Positions 25,352 to 33,797 of a stretch of 35,163 bases of DNA are shown one piece after another (within the stretch, counting starts at the first letter, position 1; every line of letters begins with the position of its first letter). Source of the DNA: an uncultured Lachnospiraceae bacterium (lineage in GTDB: Bacteria; Bacillota; Clostridia; Lachnospirales; Lachnospiraceae). The position numbers were made by a program, and so were the translations under genes. The notes under the pieces are model-generated. The model did no database searches. It was given only the letters and a program-made list of their open reading frames with translations, and was not told the origin of the DNA. Location: positions 1 to 35,163 of the forward strand of contig ONEJ01000038.1 in assembly GCA_900316805.1 (NCBI GenBank), given 5' to 3'.

Positions 25352-25380
25352 AGTATACTGTATCAGGCTTTTCTTTTCAA
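25352..25380 (-). promoter_or_regulatory. Sigma-A promoter for the RACo-like gene
   Basis: The -35 TTGAAA (25375-25380) and -10 TATACT (25352-25357) are 17 nt apart. The leader to the ATG is about 90 nt and includes the dyad at 25313-25337. Confidence 0.7.
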
Positions 25381-25408
25381 TACTGGAAATTACTGAAAAT
25401 TTCCGGTT

Positions 25409-26677
25409 TTACTCCAGCTGTGTCATCCCACCAAGGAGGATCCCCACATTGTCCGCGTAAATCCTGTCAAACTGACCCATGGCCAGCGGATTTTCCCCAA
25501 GACCGGCCTCTATGGTATACCCCGGACGGTCATACTCCTGGATGAACCAGTCCTTGTAGCCTGCATATCCGCTGGCTGTGGGAGTCTCCTCTACCCGGTA
25601 GCCGCTGACATTGGAAAAATACAGGGCAATCTCATGGGAACCGGCGGGATTATAATCCAAAAATTTCCAGTAAATCACCTCTCCCTGGGTGTGATAGGCA
25701 AGAATCAATGCAAAATCCCGGCTTCTGGTAAACTGATACATAGCAATGCTCTCCGGCGTACATAAAGGTATTACTCCCACATAGTCCCGGGGTGCCGGTG
25801 TGACATAGCCCTGGGCAAACTTGATGCGCTTTGCCTCCTCCCACCCTGCCGGAAATTGGAGATTCAGATCCACGCCCTGAATATTCGCTTTCCATCCATC
25901 CGGGAATGGAATCTGCGGGTAATTCTGTGCAATCCTTGCCGCCTGCCGGTAAAACCGACCACTTTCCAGCGCTCCATTTACCAGATCTACCCCGTCCGGA
26001 TTCACCAGAGGAATCAGATAAAGGGAAAATTCCTCAAAAAGATGCTCCGTATAGACATCCCGGTAAGTACTTTCCTTTGCATAGGCCTCCAGCAGTTCCT
26101 CTGCAAATTTCAGAAGCACCGGCGTTGTAATACTCTCGTTTGCATGGAAGGAAGCATTATATGTTACCTCCGTCGGACCATTCCCCAGTTTTAAGTACCA
26201 GAGGGGACTTCCCATCACACTCTGCCCGATTCTTCCGGTTTCCAGATACGGATAACGGGCCTGCAGCCCTTCCACGATCCACTCCACCAGCTGGGAAGAA
26301 TATGGAACATCCGTTGCCACCAGCGGGAAAGGAAGGGGCACAACAAGGACGCTTCCAATGGTTAAATTTTCTGTACTTACCCCCGGATTGGCTTCCCGGA
26401 CTGCCTCCACTGTTGTCCCATGCAGCTTTGCAATTTGATACAGACTGTCCCCGGCCGCCACCGTGTGTGTCACATATCCCTTCAAATACGGAAGCAGCAG
26501 ATTCCACTGTGCATCTTCAACCACACAATGTCCACTGCTGCCTGTCACCTGCTCCACTGCCCCACAGGTCTTCGGGCCAAAGATCCCATCCAGTGCCACC
26601 TGCTGTCCGGCACGCCGCAGTGCCAGCTGAAGATAGCGCACAAAGATTCCCTGATCCCCCGGATATAATTCTCTCAT
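25409..26677 (-). CDS. M14 metallopeptidase with peptidoglycan-binding and LysM domains
   Basis: A 422-residue protein in three parts. A PG_binding_1 repeat (about 5-65, GDQGIFVRYLQLALRR, LDGIFGPKT) is followed by a LysM repeat (about 68-114, HTVAAGDSLYQIAKLHG). A zinc carboxypeptidase domain of the M14 family has ligands H178 and E181 (HANES) and H329 (AYHTQG), and the catalytic Glu E390 (YTIEAGLG). This is the layout of gamma-D-glutamyl-L-diamino acid endopeptidases, which cut peptidoglycan stem peptides. There is no signal peptide, as in the sporulation enzyme ENP I of Lysinibacillus sphaericus, so action inside the mother cell or on the spore cortex is likely. It follows the Hpt gene by 85 nt. 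Confidence 0.93.
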   Translation of the reverse strand: MRELYPGDQGIFVRYLQLALRRAGQQVALDGIFGPKTCGAVEQVTGSSGHCVVEDAQWNLLLPYLKGYVTHTVAAGDSLYQIAKLHGTTVEAVREANPGVSTENLTIGSVLVVPLPFPLVATDVPYSSQLVEWIVEGLQARYPYLETGRIGQSVMGSPLWYLKLGNGPTEVTYNASFHANESITTPVLLKFAEELLEAYAKESTYRDVYTEHLFEEFSLYLIPLVNPDGVDLVNGALESGRFYRQAARIAQNYPQIPFPDGWKANIQGVDLNLQFPAGWEEAKRIKFAQGYVTPAPRDYVGVIPLCTPESIAMYQFTRSRDFALILAYHTQGEVIYWKFLDYNPAGSHEIALYFSNVSGYRVEETPTASGYAGYKDWFIQEYDRPGYTIEAGLGENPLAMGQFDRIYADNVGILLGGMTQLE

Positions 26678-26762
26678 TTTATGTCCTGCCTAATTCTCAC
26701 TCCCTTTATTTTATGTGAAAAGGCGGCAGATTGTTCCGCATATATTTCATCTCACAAGCAAA

Positions 26763-27134
26763 CTACTTCCCTGCAAATTCTTTCACAGCCTCTGTGACTG
26801 CCAGATAATCCTCCCTCACCTTTGTGAAAAACTCCTCACACTTCCCGGAATCTACAGGCTCCGTTTCCCAATGTCTCAGCAGCTCCGTCAGATCACTGGA
26901 AGAGTTGCTTAAATTTCCAAAACTGAAATTCAAACTCAGACCCTTTAAGGTATGTACCGCCCGGAAGGCATCCCCGTAGTTTTCTTCCTCCAGGGCAGCA
27001 CTAAGATTCTGATAGCTGGGATCATCCAGAAATTTCACTACAAGCCGGGAAACCATGCTCTCATTTAACAGCCTTGCCGTCACATCCTGATAATCTCCTC
27101 CAAATTTGCTGTAACATTCTTCTAAAGTCATCAT
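26763..27134 (-). CDS. Stand-alone histidine phosphotransfer (Hpt) protein
   Basis: A 123-residue soluble helical protein with the Hpt motif FRAVHTLKGLSLNFSFGNLS; the phosphorylated His is residue 61. The segments around it (LVVKFLDDPSYQNLSAALEEEN, LTELLRHWET, VREDYLAVTEAVKEFA) fit the four-helix bundle. The start is the ATG six bases after AAGGAG; an ATG two codons earlier touches the ribosome site. It lies 28 nt after the hybrid kinase gene, which has two receiver domains but no Hpt domain, so it should take phosphate from that kinase. The final response regulator is not in the window. Confidence 0.93.
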   Translation of the reverse strand: MMTLEECYSKFGGDYQDVTARLLNESMVSRLVVKFLDDPSYQNLSAALEEENYGDAFRAVHTLKGLSLNFSFGNLSNSSSDLTELLRHWETEPVDSGKCEEFFTKVREDYLAVTEAVKEFAGK

Positions 27135-27162
27135 AATCATCTCCTTGATCTATAGTATAAAA

Positions 27163-29778
27163 TTACTTTTGTGCAAACACTTCCTTAAGCACTCTGACGA
27201 TTTCTTCAAGGTTAATCGGCTTTGAGAGGAAGTCATTCATACCGCTTTTCTCTGCTGTTTTGCGGTCTTCATCGAAAGCATTCGCCGTCATGGCAATGAT
27301 GGGAATCCCTGAAAGCGCCGGATCCTCCAGCAGACGAATCTGTCTGGCAGCCTCATAGCCATCCATGACAGGCATCTGAATATCCATAAGAATGAGATCA
27401 TAGTCTCCCGTTGATGATTCAGCCACCTTCTGAAGCGCCTCTTGTCCGTTTACTGCTATATCAAACTCAAAACCTATGGTCTTTAGAATTTCCGTAGTGA
27501 TCTCCCTGTTCAGTTCGTTATCCTCTACCACAAGCAGGTGTTTTCCTGCAAAACCTTCGTTTTTCTCAATGGTTGGCAGAATGATTTCCTCCTGTACCTT
27601 CTGTTTGCCGATGGCATCCAAAAGGGAGTTCCGAAGATCCGACAAAAACATGGGCTTCTGGCAGAATGCACTTACCCCGGCAGTTCTCGCCTCGCCCTCG
27701 ATGTCTGCCCAGTCATAAGCAGACAGAATAATGACCGGTGGATTCTCCCCCAGACTTTTGATCTGTCTGGCGGTCTCAATTCCATCCATATCCGAAAGGC
27801 TGCTGTCAATGATATAGGCATAATAATCATCCTTGCGTTCCAGCGACTTTTTCGCCCGAAAAACCGCCTCCCTGCCGGAGCACGTCGATTCTGACCGCAT
27901 ACCCATCTGCTCCAGCATCTTAGTGACAATTTCACATGTATAGGAATCATTGTCAACCACCAGAGCCTTACGCCCCGCCAGTTCCTCGATACCTGCCTCT
28001 CTTCGCTCTGCAGACTGTAATCTAAGTTCCACACGAATGATAAATTCCGTCCCCTTTTTCTGTTCGGTCTTCACCGCAATGGTTCCACCCATCATATCAA
28101 TCAGATTTTTGGTAATGGGCATTCCCAGCCCCGTTCCCTGAATCCTGCTGACCGTGGAGGTCTGTTCCCGCTCAAAGGGATCAAAGATGTGACTGACAAA
28201 CTCCTTGCTCATACCAATTCCGTTATCCTTCACCCTTATCTCGTACAAGCCCTTCTCCCCGGTATTGCCGGGCTGCTGGGTCAGGCGAACCGTGACACAT
28301 CCTCCCAGCGGGGTAAATTTAATAGCGTTGGACAAAAGATTCAAAAGCACCTGATTGAGTCTGGTCTTATCGCAGTACACCTCCTCATCCGTCACATCCA
28401 TCACATCCATATGAAGTTCCAGCTGCTTTGCCTGAATCTGTCCGATAACAATATTCTTAATATCGTGAAACATTTCCGACAGATTTGCCTGCGTTTCCTC
28501 CAGATGGACCTTCCCGCTCTCGATCCGGCTCATGTCAAGAATATCATTGATCAGGCTTAACAGATGCTGGCTGGAGGATAAGATCTTGGACAGGCAGTCC
28601 TTTACCTTTTCCGTGTTTTCCACCTGCGCCGATGCAAGGGTTGCGAACCCGATCACCGCATTCATGGGGGTGCGGATGTCATGGGACATATTGGACAGGA
28701 AAACGCTTTTGGATTTGTTGGCCACCTCTGCCGCATGCAGCGCATCCTCGGCAGCAATCCGCAGCCTGTTCAGCTCTCTGTTATTCTTCTGCTCAATCTT
28801 TACAATCTGAACAGTTCGCTGTACCCGGATGAAGCTGACCACTGCCAGCAGAAACATGGCAGCCAGAACCACCAGAAAGATTGTCTCTGCAAACAAGGTA
28901 GAATTCATCATATTCATGGTATTGACAGCCACATATTTCGAAGGAATCAAAAGCATCAAAGTCATGTCATACCCCCCAAGAGATGTCACACAGTAGTAAT
29001 ACTCCGTTCCCTTCAGGCTGATATTCGCAGTGGCAATTCCCTTCTGATCCAATACTTCTTTCATGGAATCAAAATCCTGCCCCTGCATATATTTTGCCTG
29101 CCGTAAAACCTTAAATACATTTCTTTTCCCGATGGAATCATCCCCGCAGGAATCACAATAGGCCAGATTTCCATTATTCTGGATAAAATACGTGGCCGCA
29201 TGACCACTATAGGATTCTGTTGTGTAATATTTTTTCAGGGTTTTGATATCCTTCAGAAGAATCATATGGGTAATATTCATCTTATCACTTCCCATAATAA
29301 CAGGCTGATTCAGAGCCTGGGAAAACACAAGAAATACACCGTCAATATTACGGGTTTCCGAAATGAAGGTATGACGGGCTTCCCCATCCGCAAGAGATTT
29401 CACATCATCCCAGATTCCCACATTTCCCGTGCATAAATACGCCATCCCGTTATCGTCTAGCAGCATCAGACTGCATCCATAAGGGTCCGTGCGATACCTC
29501 TTCTCCACCTCCTTAATCCTGTCTGCCAGTTCCTTCTCGTCGCCGTAATGCTGCCCCTCTACCTCTGCCTCCATTGCCGTCAGAAGGTTCCAATGGATTT
29601 CCAGCCCATCCTCCATGTTGACTCTCATCTGGCTGGTCATTTGTATCAGCTGTGAGGACCTCTCCTGCATAGTCTGCCTCATCAAAAAAGAAAGAAAATA
29701 CAAAATCCCAAGTACCAGAAAAATTACCAGAGTAAGGGCAAACAGCATAAATTGTTTTTGGGACTTCTCTAAATTCAC
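27163..29778 (-). CDS. Hybrid sensor histidine kinase with two receiver domains
   Basis: An 871-residue membrane kinase. TM1 is at about 11-33, an extracellular sensor at 34-295 (Cache-like by size and strand pattern, with a CDSCGDD loop) and TM2 at about 296-318. A short coiled linker precedes the HisKA domain with H366 in [15 protein letters not shown], then HATPase_c ([25 protein letters not shown]). The first receiver is at about 603-725 (acceptor D658, Lys 708) and the second at about 746-868 (acceptor D799, Lys 853). The GTG start has GGGGGAGG nine bases upstream inside the end of the decayed lipoprotein gene. The first receiver is the more divergent. With the free Hpt protein downstream it forms a phosphorelay; the two upstream lipoproteins are the best candidates for ligand delivery. 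Confidence 0.95.
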   Translation of the reverse strand: MNLEKSQKQFMLFALTLVIFLVLGILYFLSFLMRQTMQERSSQLIQMTSQMRVNMEDGLEIHWNLLTAMEAEVEGQHYGDEKELADRIKEVEKRYRTDPYGCSLMLLDDNGMAYLCTGNVGIWDDVKSLADGEARHTFISETRNIDGVFLVFSQALNQPVIMGSDKMNITHMILLKDIKTLKKYYTTESYSGHAATYFIQNNGNLAYCDSCGDDSIGKRNVFKVLRQAKYMQGQDFDSMKEVLDQKGIATANISLKGTEYYYCVTSLGGYDMTLMLLIPSKYVAVNTMNMMNSTLFAETIFLVVLAAMFLLAVVSFIRVQRTVQIVKIEQKNNRELNRLRIAAEDALHAAEVANKSKSVFLSNMSHDIRTPMNAVIGFATLASAQVENTEKVKDCLSKILSSSQHLLSLINDILDMSRIESGKVHLEETQANLSEMFHDIKNIVIGQIQAKQLELHMDVMDVTDEEVYCDKTRLNQVLLNLLSNAIKFTPLGGCVTVRLTQQPGNTGEKGLYEIRVKDNGIGMSKEFVSHIFDPFEREQTSTVSRIQGTGLGMPITKNLIDMMGGTIAVKTEQKKGTEFIIRVELRLQSAERREAGIEELAGRKALVVDNDSYTCEIVTKMLEQMGMRSESTCSGREAVFRAKKSLERKDDYYAYIIDSSLSDMDGIETARQIKSLGENPPVIILSAYDWADIEGEARTAGVSAFCQKPMFLSDLRNSLLDAIGKQKVQEEIILPTIEKNEGFAGKHLLVVEDNELNREITTEILKTIGFEFDIAVNGQEALQKVAESSTGDYDLILMDIQMPVMDGYEAARQIRLLEDPALSGIPIIAMTANAFDEDRKTAEKSGMNDFLSKPINLEEIVRVLKEVFAQK

Positions 29779-29782
29779 CTGA

Positions 29783-30078
29783 TTATTCCTCCCCCTCGCC
29801 GGCAGTATCAGATACCGTAATGTAATCCACAGGTGCCTCCAGCTGACCGGCCTTCTTCAAAAGCCGTTTTTTTAAAATTCACTGCAGGGATCAATTTCCG
29901 CATCATAGCTTTCACATCCGACGGCAGGCAATGCCGTAGACACGATCCAGTCCCGGTCGCTTAACAGAAAAACGGAATAAACCGCTTCCCGATCCAATTC
30001 CTTTCCATCCATGGTCAGCGCATCCAGCTTGTAACCCTCCTCCCCCTGGGTAAGCTCCATCTCAAATCCGCTTGATAC
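29783..30078 (-). pseudogene. Lost C-terminus of the second solute-binding/5'-nucleotidase-C lipoprotein
   Basis: Directly after the TAA at 30079-30081 the same frame continues for 68 codons (VSSGFEMELTQGEEGYKL, DALTMDGKELDREAVYSV). These match the paralogue's SGISIEVLEEDGTYLLKSV, LKDGKELGKEDHFQV. That frame stops at 29872, in a T4A7 run. In the frame shifted by -1 the text [19 protein letters not shown] follows and matches the paralogue's C-terminus EYVKNGGTLKKPCNYIT. It ends at 29783, four bases before the kinase start. The gene therefore once ran to this point and has been broken twice. Confidence 0.8.
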
Positions 30079-31665
30079 TTAAAGAGTACTGTCATTGCAG
30101 ACAACTCCCCGACCGTTGTTTTCCTGCAGTGTGATCTCCACCAGCTGATAAAGCTGCTCCCCGGTAAGATCCGCAATAATCGGCTGTATACCGCCATCGT
30201 TTTTCGTCAGATATCCAATTTCCTTTTCCGTATAATCACCTGAATAGACCTCCCCACTGGCATAACATTCCTGTGCAAACAGCAGATCGGTGTGAGCCTC
30301 CTTACGTACCGTGCCAAAAATGGCAGAAGCTGCCTGATTGCCTCCCTTAGAATCAAACACATTGGAATAGGCATTGTCCAGATGGCATACCACAGGATCG
30401 GATTTGTTCTCCTCCAGCATCAGCTCATTAAACCGGTCAAAGGCATCACGGGGAGTTGTCAGTTCTCTCGTCAGAATTTTGACAACCACATCCTGTGAAA
30501 TGCGAAACATTTCATCGGAGGCCAGACGGATATAAAGTTTATTTTCCTCGATGTGCTCCTTCATATCCGAAAGCTCCGGCAGCAGTTCCAAAGACACATT
30601 ATTATTGTAGGGAATCATGTTTTTCCCGTGGGCGATATGGTTCTGTCCTTCCTGATCCAGCATGGCAGACATAATGTCCAGAATCAGTGCCTCCCGCTTT
30701 GGATCCTCCATGCCATTTTTGCAGGCCGCCACCTGAAAAGCCGGATAAGTCAGATACCAGTTATCCTTTGCGGAATCCCCAAAATAAGGCAGAAGGGTAG
30801 ATTCATCCCCCTCTCTTCCGGAAAAATTGATCACATCCGTTCCGGTTCCCCGGTACATGGCAAGCTTTCCCTCCTTGTATAACTCCTTGGGCTCTCTGTT
30901 GATCATAGTGGTCTCTGCCACTCCCATCCCCGTGTTTTCCTTCATATCGAAGAATTTTTCAAAAACCGGCATCCAGACATCTTCCGAGAGCTGATTTACT
31001 GCACCGCTCTCATACTCCATACGCCATTTTCTCCCCTCCATGGATAAAAGACTGGAGACCGAAAACCCCTGCAGAGTTTCCATACTGGTATAATCCTCCC
31101 CATAGTTGGAGGAAAAGCCACGAATTCCCTCTGCATCAAAAGCCTTACAGGCAGCAATAAAGGAGTCATACTCCGTAGGCGGGTCAATGTGATGCTCTTC
31201 AAACAGTGTCTTGTTGGCAATAATACTGTCTACCTCTGCGCAGGCAGGAAGCCAGTTTACCGTTCCGTCCTCATAGGTGTATAGATCCAAATAAGTATCA
31301 TTGTATGTAGCAGCCATCTTCGTATTACTCAGATCATACAGCTTGTCCTTCAAAAGGCATGCATCCCTCAGGGAAAAACGCCGTATGGTCAGAATATCCG
31401 GCAGATCCCCATGGTCATTGCGGTACCGGTAATAGTCCAGCGAGTTGGTGGTCAGCACAAATTCAAACTCCACCTCCGGGAAACGGTCACATAAATACCG
31501 GGAATATTTCTCGATCAGTTCATTTCCCCAGAGACCGATGGTCACTTTCTCTTTTTCCTTTGTACACTTCTCTGTTGAAAACAGCCCGGCGCAGCCAGGC
31601 AAAGCAGACAAAAGCATCACAGCTGCCAACAAAAGTACAAGTATTTTTTTCAATCTTGCTCTCAT
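30079..31665 (-). CDS. Solute-binding lipoprotein with truncated 5'-nucleotidase-C-like domain
   Basis: The intact part encodes 528 residues. A lipoprotein signal (MRARLKKILVLLLAAVMLLSA with lipobox LPGC, Cys 25) is followed by an extracellular solute-binding fold (VTIGLWGNELIEKYSRYLCDRFPEVEFEF, NWLPACAEVDSIIANKTLFEEHHI, MYRGTGTDVINF, NWYLTYPAFQVAAC). A region then begins like the 5'-nucleotidase C-terminal domain (GGNQAASAIFGTVRKEAHTDLLFA, LTGEQLYQLVEITLQ). The TAA at 30079-30081 falls where the paralogue has Pro in SLPTVSG, so about 98 residues are missing compared with the restored gene. It lies 16 nt after the paralogue, with GAGG nine bases before ATG. It may still bind ligand through the first domain. 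The two paralogues look like an old tandem duplication. Confidence 0.85.
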   Translation of the reverse strand: MRARLKKILVLLLAAVMLLSALPGCAGLFSTEKCTKEKEKVTIGLWGNELIEKYSRYLCDRFPEVEFEFVLTTNSLDYYRYRNDHGDLPDILTIRRFSLRDACLLKDKLYDLSNTKMAATYNDTYLDLYTYEDGTVNWLPACAEVDSIIANKTLFEEHHIDPPTEYDSFIAACKAFDAEGIRGFSSNYGEDYTSMETLQGFSVSSLLSMEGRKWRMEYESGAVNQLSEDVWMPVFEKFFDMKENTGMGVAETTMINREPKELYKEGKLAMYRGTGTDVINFSGREGDESTLLPYFGDSAKDNWYLTYPAFQVAACKNGMEDPKREALILDIMSAMLDQEGQNHIAHGKNMIPYNNNVSLELLPELSDMKEHIEENKLYIRLASDEMFRISQDVVVKILTRELTTPRDAFDRFNELMLEENKSDPVVCHLDNAYSNVFDSKGGNQAASAIFGTVRKEAHTDLLFAQECYASGEVYSGDYTEKEIGYLTKNDGGIQPIIADLTGEQLYQLVEITLQENNGRGVVCNDSTL

Positions 31666-31681
31666 AGTTCTCTGCCTCAAA

Positions 31682-33517
31682 TTATCTAAGGGTGATATAG
31701 TTACAAGGCTTCTTAAGAGTCCCGCCATTCTTAACGTACTCTTTCCATGCGTCCCGCACGCCTTCCTCTTCCTTCTCAAATCCATCCATGCCATTTGCCG
31801 CATAATCCGGCGTATTCAGACAAGTCACCTGAAAATGATCTTCTTTCCCAAGCTCCTTCCCATCCTTTAAGACAGACTTTAGCAGGTAGGTTCCATCCTC
31901 TTCCAGAACCTCGATGGAAATTCCGCTGACCGTGGGAAGAGATCCCCGGTTAAAGGGAGTCAGGACATCAGGATCTCCCTCCACCCATTTCTTCACATAT
32001 TCCTTCAGCTCTTCTCCCGTCATTTCCCTGTGCCAGGCCAGCAGTGAATTGGGCATGATCATGGAAGAAGCCATTTTCTCTGTGTAATCGGCTTTCATCA
32101 CAGAGCCTGTAAAGCTAAAGGCCGGCGCGATCAGCACATCACTGCCGTAGCACTCCCGAAGGGTGTTGGCCATAACAGAGGAAGCCTCATTTCCTCCCTT
32201 TGGATCAAAGTGACCGGAGTAACCCTGATCCAGGGAAAGCACGTTTTCTTCCTGATTATCGGGAGGATCCCGAAGCTGTTCATCAAAGACCTCATAGGCC
32301 TGCTTCGCATCAAACTCACCCCGAATCATTTTCTGAACTACATCCTTGGATACGGAGAAAAATTCGTTGGAAGCCAGACGAATATACAGGTGATTCCCCT
32401 CCACGCAGCTTTTCAGATTGGCAAGGGCCGGTGATATTTCCAGATCTACATCTCTGCTGTAGGAAACCACATCCCCGCCCTGGGCCAGGACATTCTGTCC
32501 TTCCTCGGAAAACATCACATGAAGCACTTTAAGGGTCTGTTCCTTTTTCCCTTCGTTCTTTTCCAGATCCTTGTTTAATGCCACCTGGAAGGAAGGATAT
32601 GTAAGGATCCATTGTTCCCCATCCTGCCCAAAATAAGGCAGAAAGACCGGGTCCACTTTCCCCTCTTTCCGGTACAGCGTCACGAAAGCTCCCATTGAAC
32701 GAATCATGGCAGCCTTTCCCTCCGTAAACATTTCCCACAGAGAATCAAAGGAAATGTCCAAATCCTCCTCCCGAATACCGGTATCCTTGATGAACTGCTC
32801 CATACGTTCAAAAACTCCCGGCCAGACCAACGTATCAAGGCCATCCAATTTATTCGTAGGATCTTCATAAGCCTGGCACCAGGACAGCCCCTCCATGGAA
32901 GTCAGCTCCGGAATGGAAAGCCCCTGCAAAAGCTCCAAGCAGGTATAGTCATAAACCAGATCTGTCACACAGCCTCTGATTCCCTCTGCCTCGAAAGCCT
33001 GACAGGCAGAAACAAAACTGTCATAATCCGTTGGCAGTGGAATATCGTATTTTTCAAACAAATCTTTATTGGCCACAATGCCATCTGCTTCGCCGCAAAG
33101 GGGAAGCCAGTTTATCGTTCCATCGCTGTTGGTATAATTCTTCAGATAACTCAGGTAAATGGAACCGGCTTCCTCCGTGGTGGAAAGATCCATCAACTGA
33201 TCCTGTAATGGTGTCGCATCACGGAGGGAAAATCTGCGGTTGGTAATAATGTCCGGCAGTTCTCCATGTTCCTTCATAAATTCATAAAACTCAAGGTCAT
33301 TATTTCCCACCACAAATTCAATGTTCACATCTGGAAGCTTCGACTGGATAAAGGGAGCATATTGGTTATATAATACAGCACTCCACAAATAAACGGAAAT
33401 GGACTCTGCATCTTCCTTCGAAACATTCTCCACACATCCTGTAAAAAGAGACAATGCCATTACTGGCACCAATATAGAGACAATCAGATTTTTAAACTTT
33501 TTTCTACCCATTCTCAT
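31682..33517 (-). CDS. Solute-binding lipoprotein fused to a 5'-nucleotidase C-terminal domain
   Basis: A 611-residue surface lipoprotein with signal peptide and lipobox LFTGC (Cys 28). The first about 400 residues are an ABC-type solute-binding fold (SVYLWSAVLYNQYAPFIQSK, TINWLPLCGEADGIVANKDL, GKAAMIRSMGAFVTLY, ILTYPSFQVALNK). The last about 190 residues resemble the C-terminal domain of 5'-nucleotidases (GGNEASSVMANTLRECYGSD, MTGEELKEYVKKW, LPTVSGISIEV, KDGKELGKEDHFQVTCLN, AANGMDGF). The metallophosphatase half of true 5'-nucleotidases is absent, so catalysis is not expected; nucleoside or other ligand binding is. The start MRMGRKK has GGGAG seven bases upstream. No permease or ATPase follows, but a hybrid kinase does, so a co-sensor role is inferred. 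Confidence 0.88.
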   Translation of the reverse strand: MRMGRKKFKNLIVSILVPVMALSLFTGCVENVSKEDAESISVYLWSAVLYNQYAPFIQSKLPDVNIEFVVGNNDLEFYEFMKEHGELPDIITNRRFSLRDATPLQDQLMDLSTTEEAGSIYLSYLKNYTNSDGTINWLPLCGEADGIVANKDLFEKYDIPLPTDYDSFVSACQAFEAEGIRGCVTDLVYDYTCLELLQGLSIPELTSMEGLSWCQAYEDPTNKLDGLDTLVWPGVFERMEQFIKDTGIREEDLDISFDSLWEMFTEGKAAMIRSMGAFVTLYRKEGKVDPVFLPYFGQDGEQWILTYPSFQVALNKDLEKNEGKKEQTLKVLHVMFSEEGQNVLAQGGDVVSYSRDVDLEISPALANLKSCVEGNHLYIRLASNEFFSVSKDVVQKMIRGEFDAKQAYEVFDEQLRDPPDNQEENVLSLDQGYSGHFDPKGGNEASSVMANTLRECYGSDVLIAPAFSFTGSVMKADYTEKMASSMIMPNSLLAWHREMTGEELKEYVKKWVEGDPDVLTPFNRGSLPTVSGISIEVLEEDGTYLLKSVLKDGKELGKEDHFQVTCLNTPDYAANGMDGFEKEEEGVRDAWKEYVKNGGTLKKPCNYITLR

Positions 33518-33568
33518 ACGATCTCTCCCATAATTGTTGAACATTCGACAGGTTTAAAACTATTTACA

Positions 33569-33597
33569 AGTATATCTGATTTATGTCTGGAATACAA
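33569..33597 (-). promoter_or_regulatory. Sigma-A promoter for the lipoprotein-kinase operon
   Basis: The -35 TTGTAT (33592-33597) and -10 TATACT (33569-33574) are 17 nt apart, about 50 nt upstream of the first lipoprotein start. No other clear promoter was seen down to the M14 gene. Confidence 0.7.
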
Positions 33598-33625
33598 TCC
33601 GATGTATGGATATTAAAGGTAGAAG

Positions 33626-33647
33626 TTGTCGACAAAATACGACAAAA
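33626..33647. promoter_or_regulatory. Direct repeats upstream of the lipoprotein-kinase promoter
   Basis: CGACAAAA occurs at 33630-33637 and again at 33640-33647, a 10-bp period that places both on one face of the helix. The first copy overlaps the 10-bp palindrome TTGTCGACAA (33626-33635). The block ends 29 bp upstream of the -35 box, a usual place for a response-regulator activator site. Confidence 0.4.
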
Positions 33648-33676
33648 CCGGGGATTTCCTACAAGTCACTGAGGGA

Positions 33677-33727
33677 TGTATGCCGCAGGGCATACAAAAA
33701 AAGCGGGAGGCTCTTCAGCCTCCCACT
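33677..33727 (-). terminator. Terminator of the beta-propeller gene plus a second hairpin
   Basis: On the minus strand an 8-bp GC-rich stem (33705-33712 with 33717-33724, GGGAGGCU) with outer pairs and a 4-nt loop is followed by GC and seven U (33696-33702). Right after it lies a second perfect 8-bp hairpin, TGTATGCC/GGCATACA (33677-33684 and 33689-33696), with loop GCAG (plus strand). It has no U tract of its own. Confidence 0.85.
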
Positions 33728-33797
33728 GCTAGCTTTATCACTTTACGTTACAGAAAAATCCCTGGGGGAAGATTTTCTTTCGAGAATTGCAAATCTG

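Noticed and set aside
25382-25405. Hairpin GGAAATT/AATTTCC after the M14 gene as terminator
   Set aside because: The stem is only 7 bp and AT-rich without a following U tract on the minus strand; it touches the -35 box of the next promoter. It may be a weak terminator at most.
26700-26762. Terminator between the Hpt and M14 genes (GCGG...CCGC then CTTTT)
   Set aside because: A four-base-pair stem with a loose loop is too weak to call.
29862-29876. Programmed -1 frameshift at the T4A7 run
   Set aside because: The zero-frame stop TAA lies within the run before the A-AAA-AAC heptamer, and an in-frame stop lies upstream anyway, so ribosomes would not reach it. Mutation or sequencing error is simpler.
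29872-30060. Separate 62-residue gene
   Set aside because: It is the in-frame continuation of the lipoprotein gene after the TAA, matches the paralogue's C-terminal domain and has no ribosome site.
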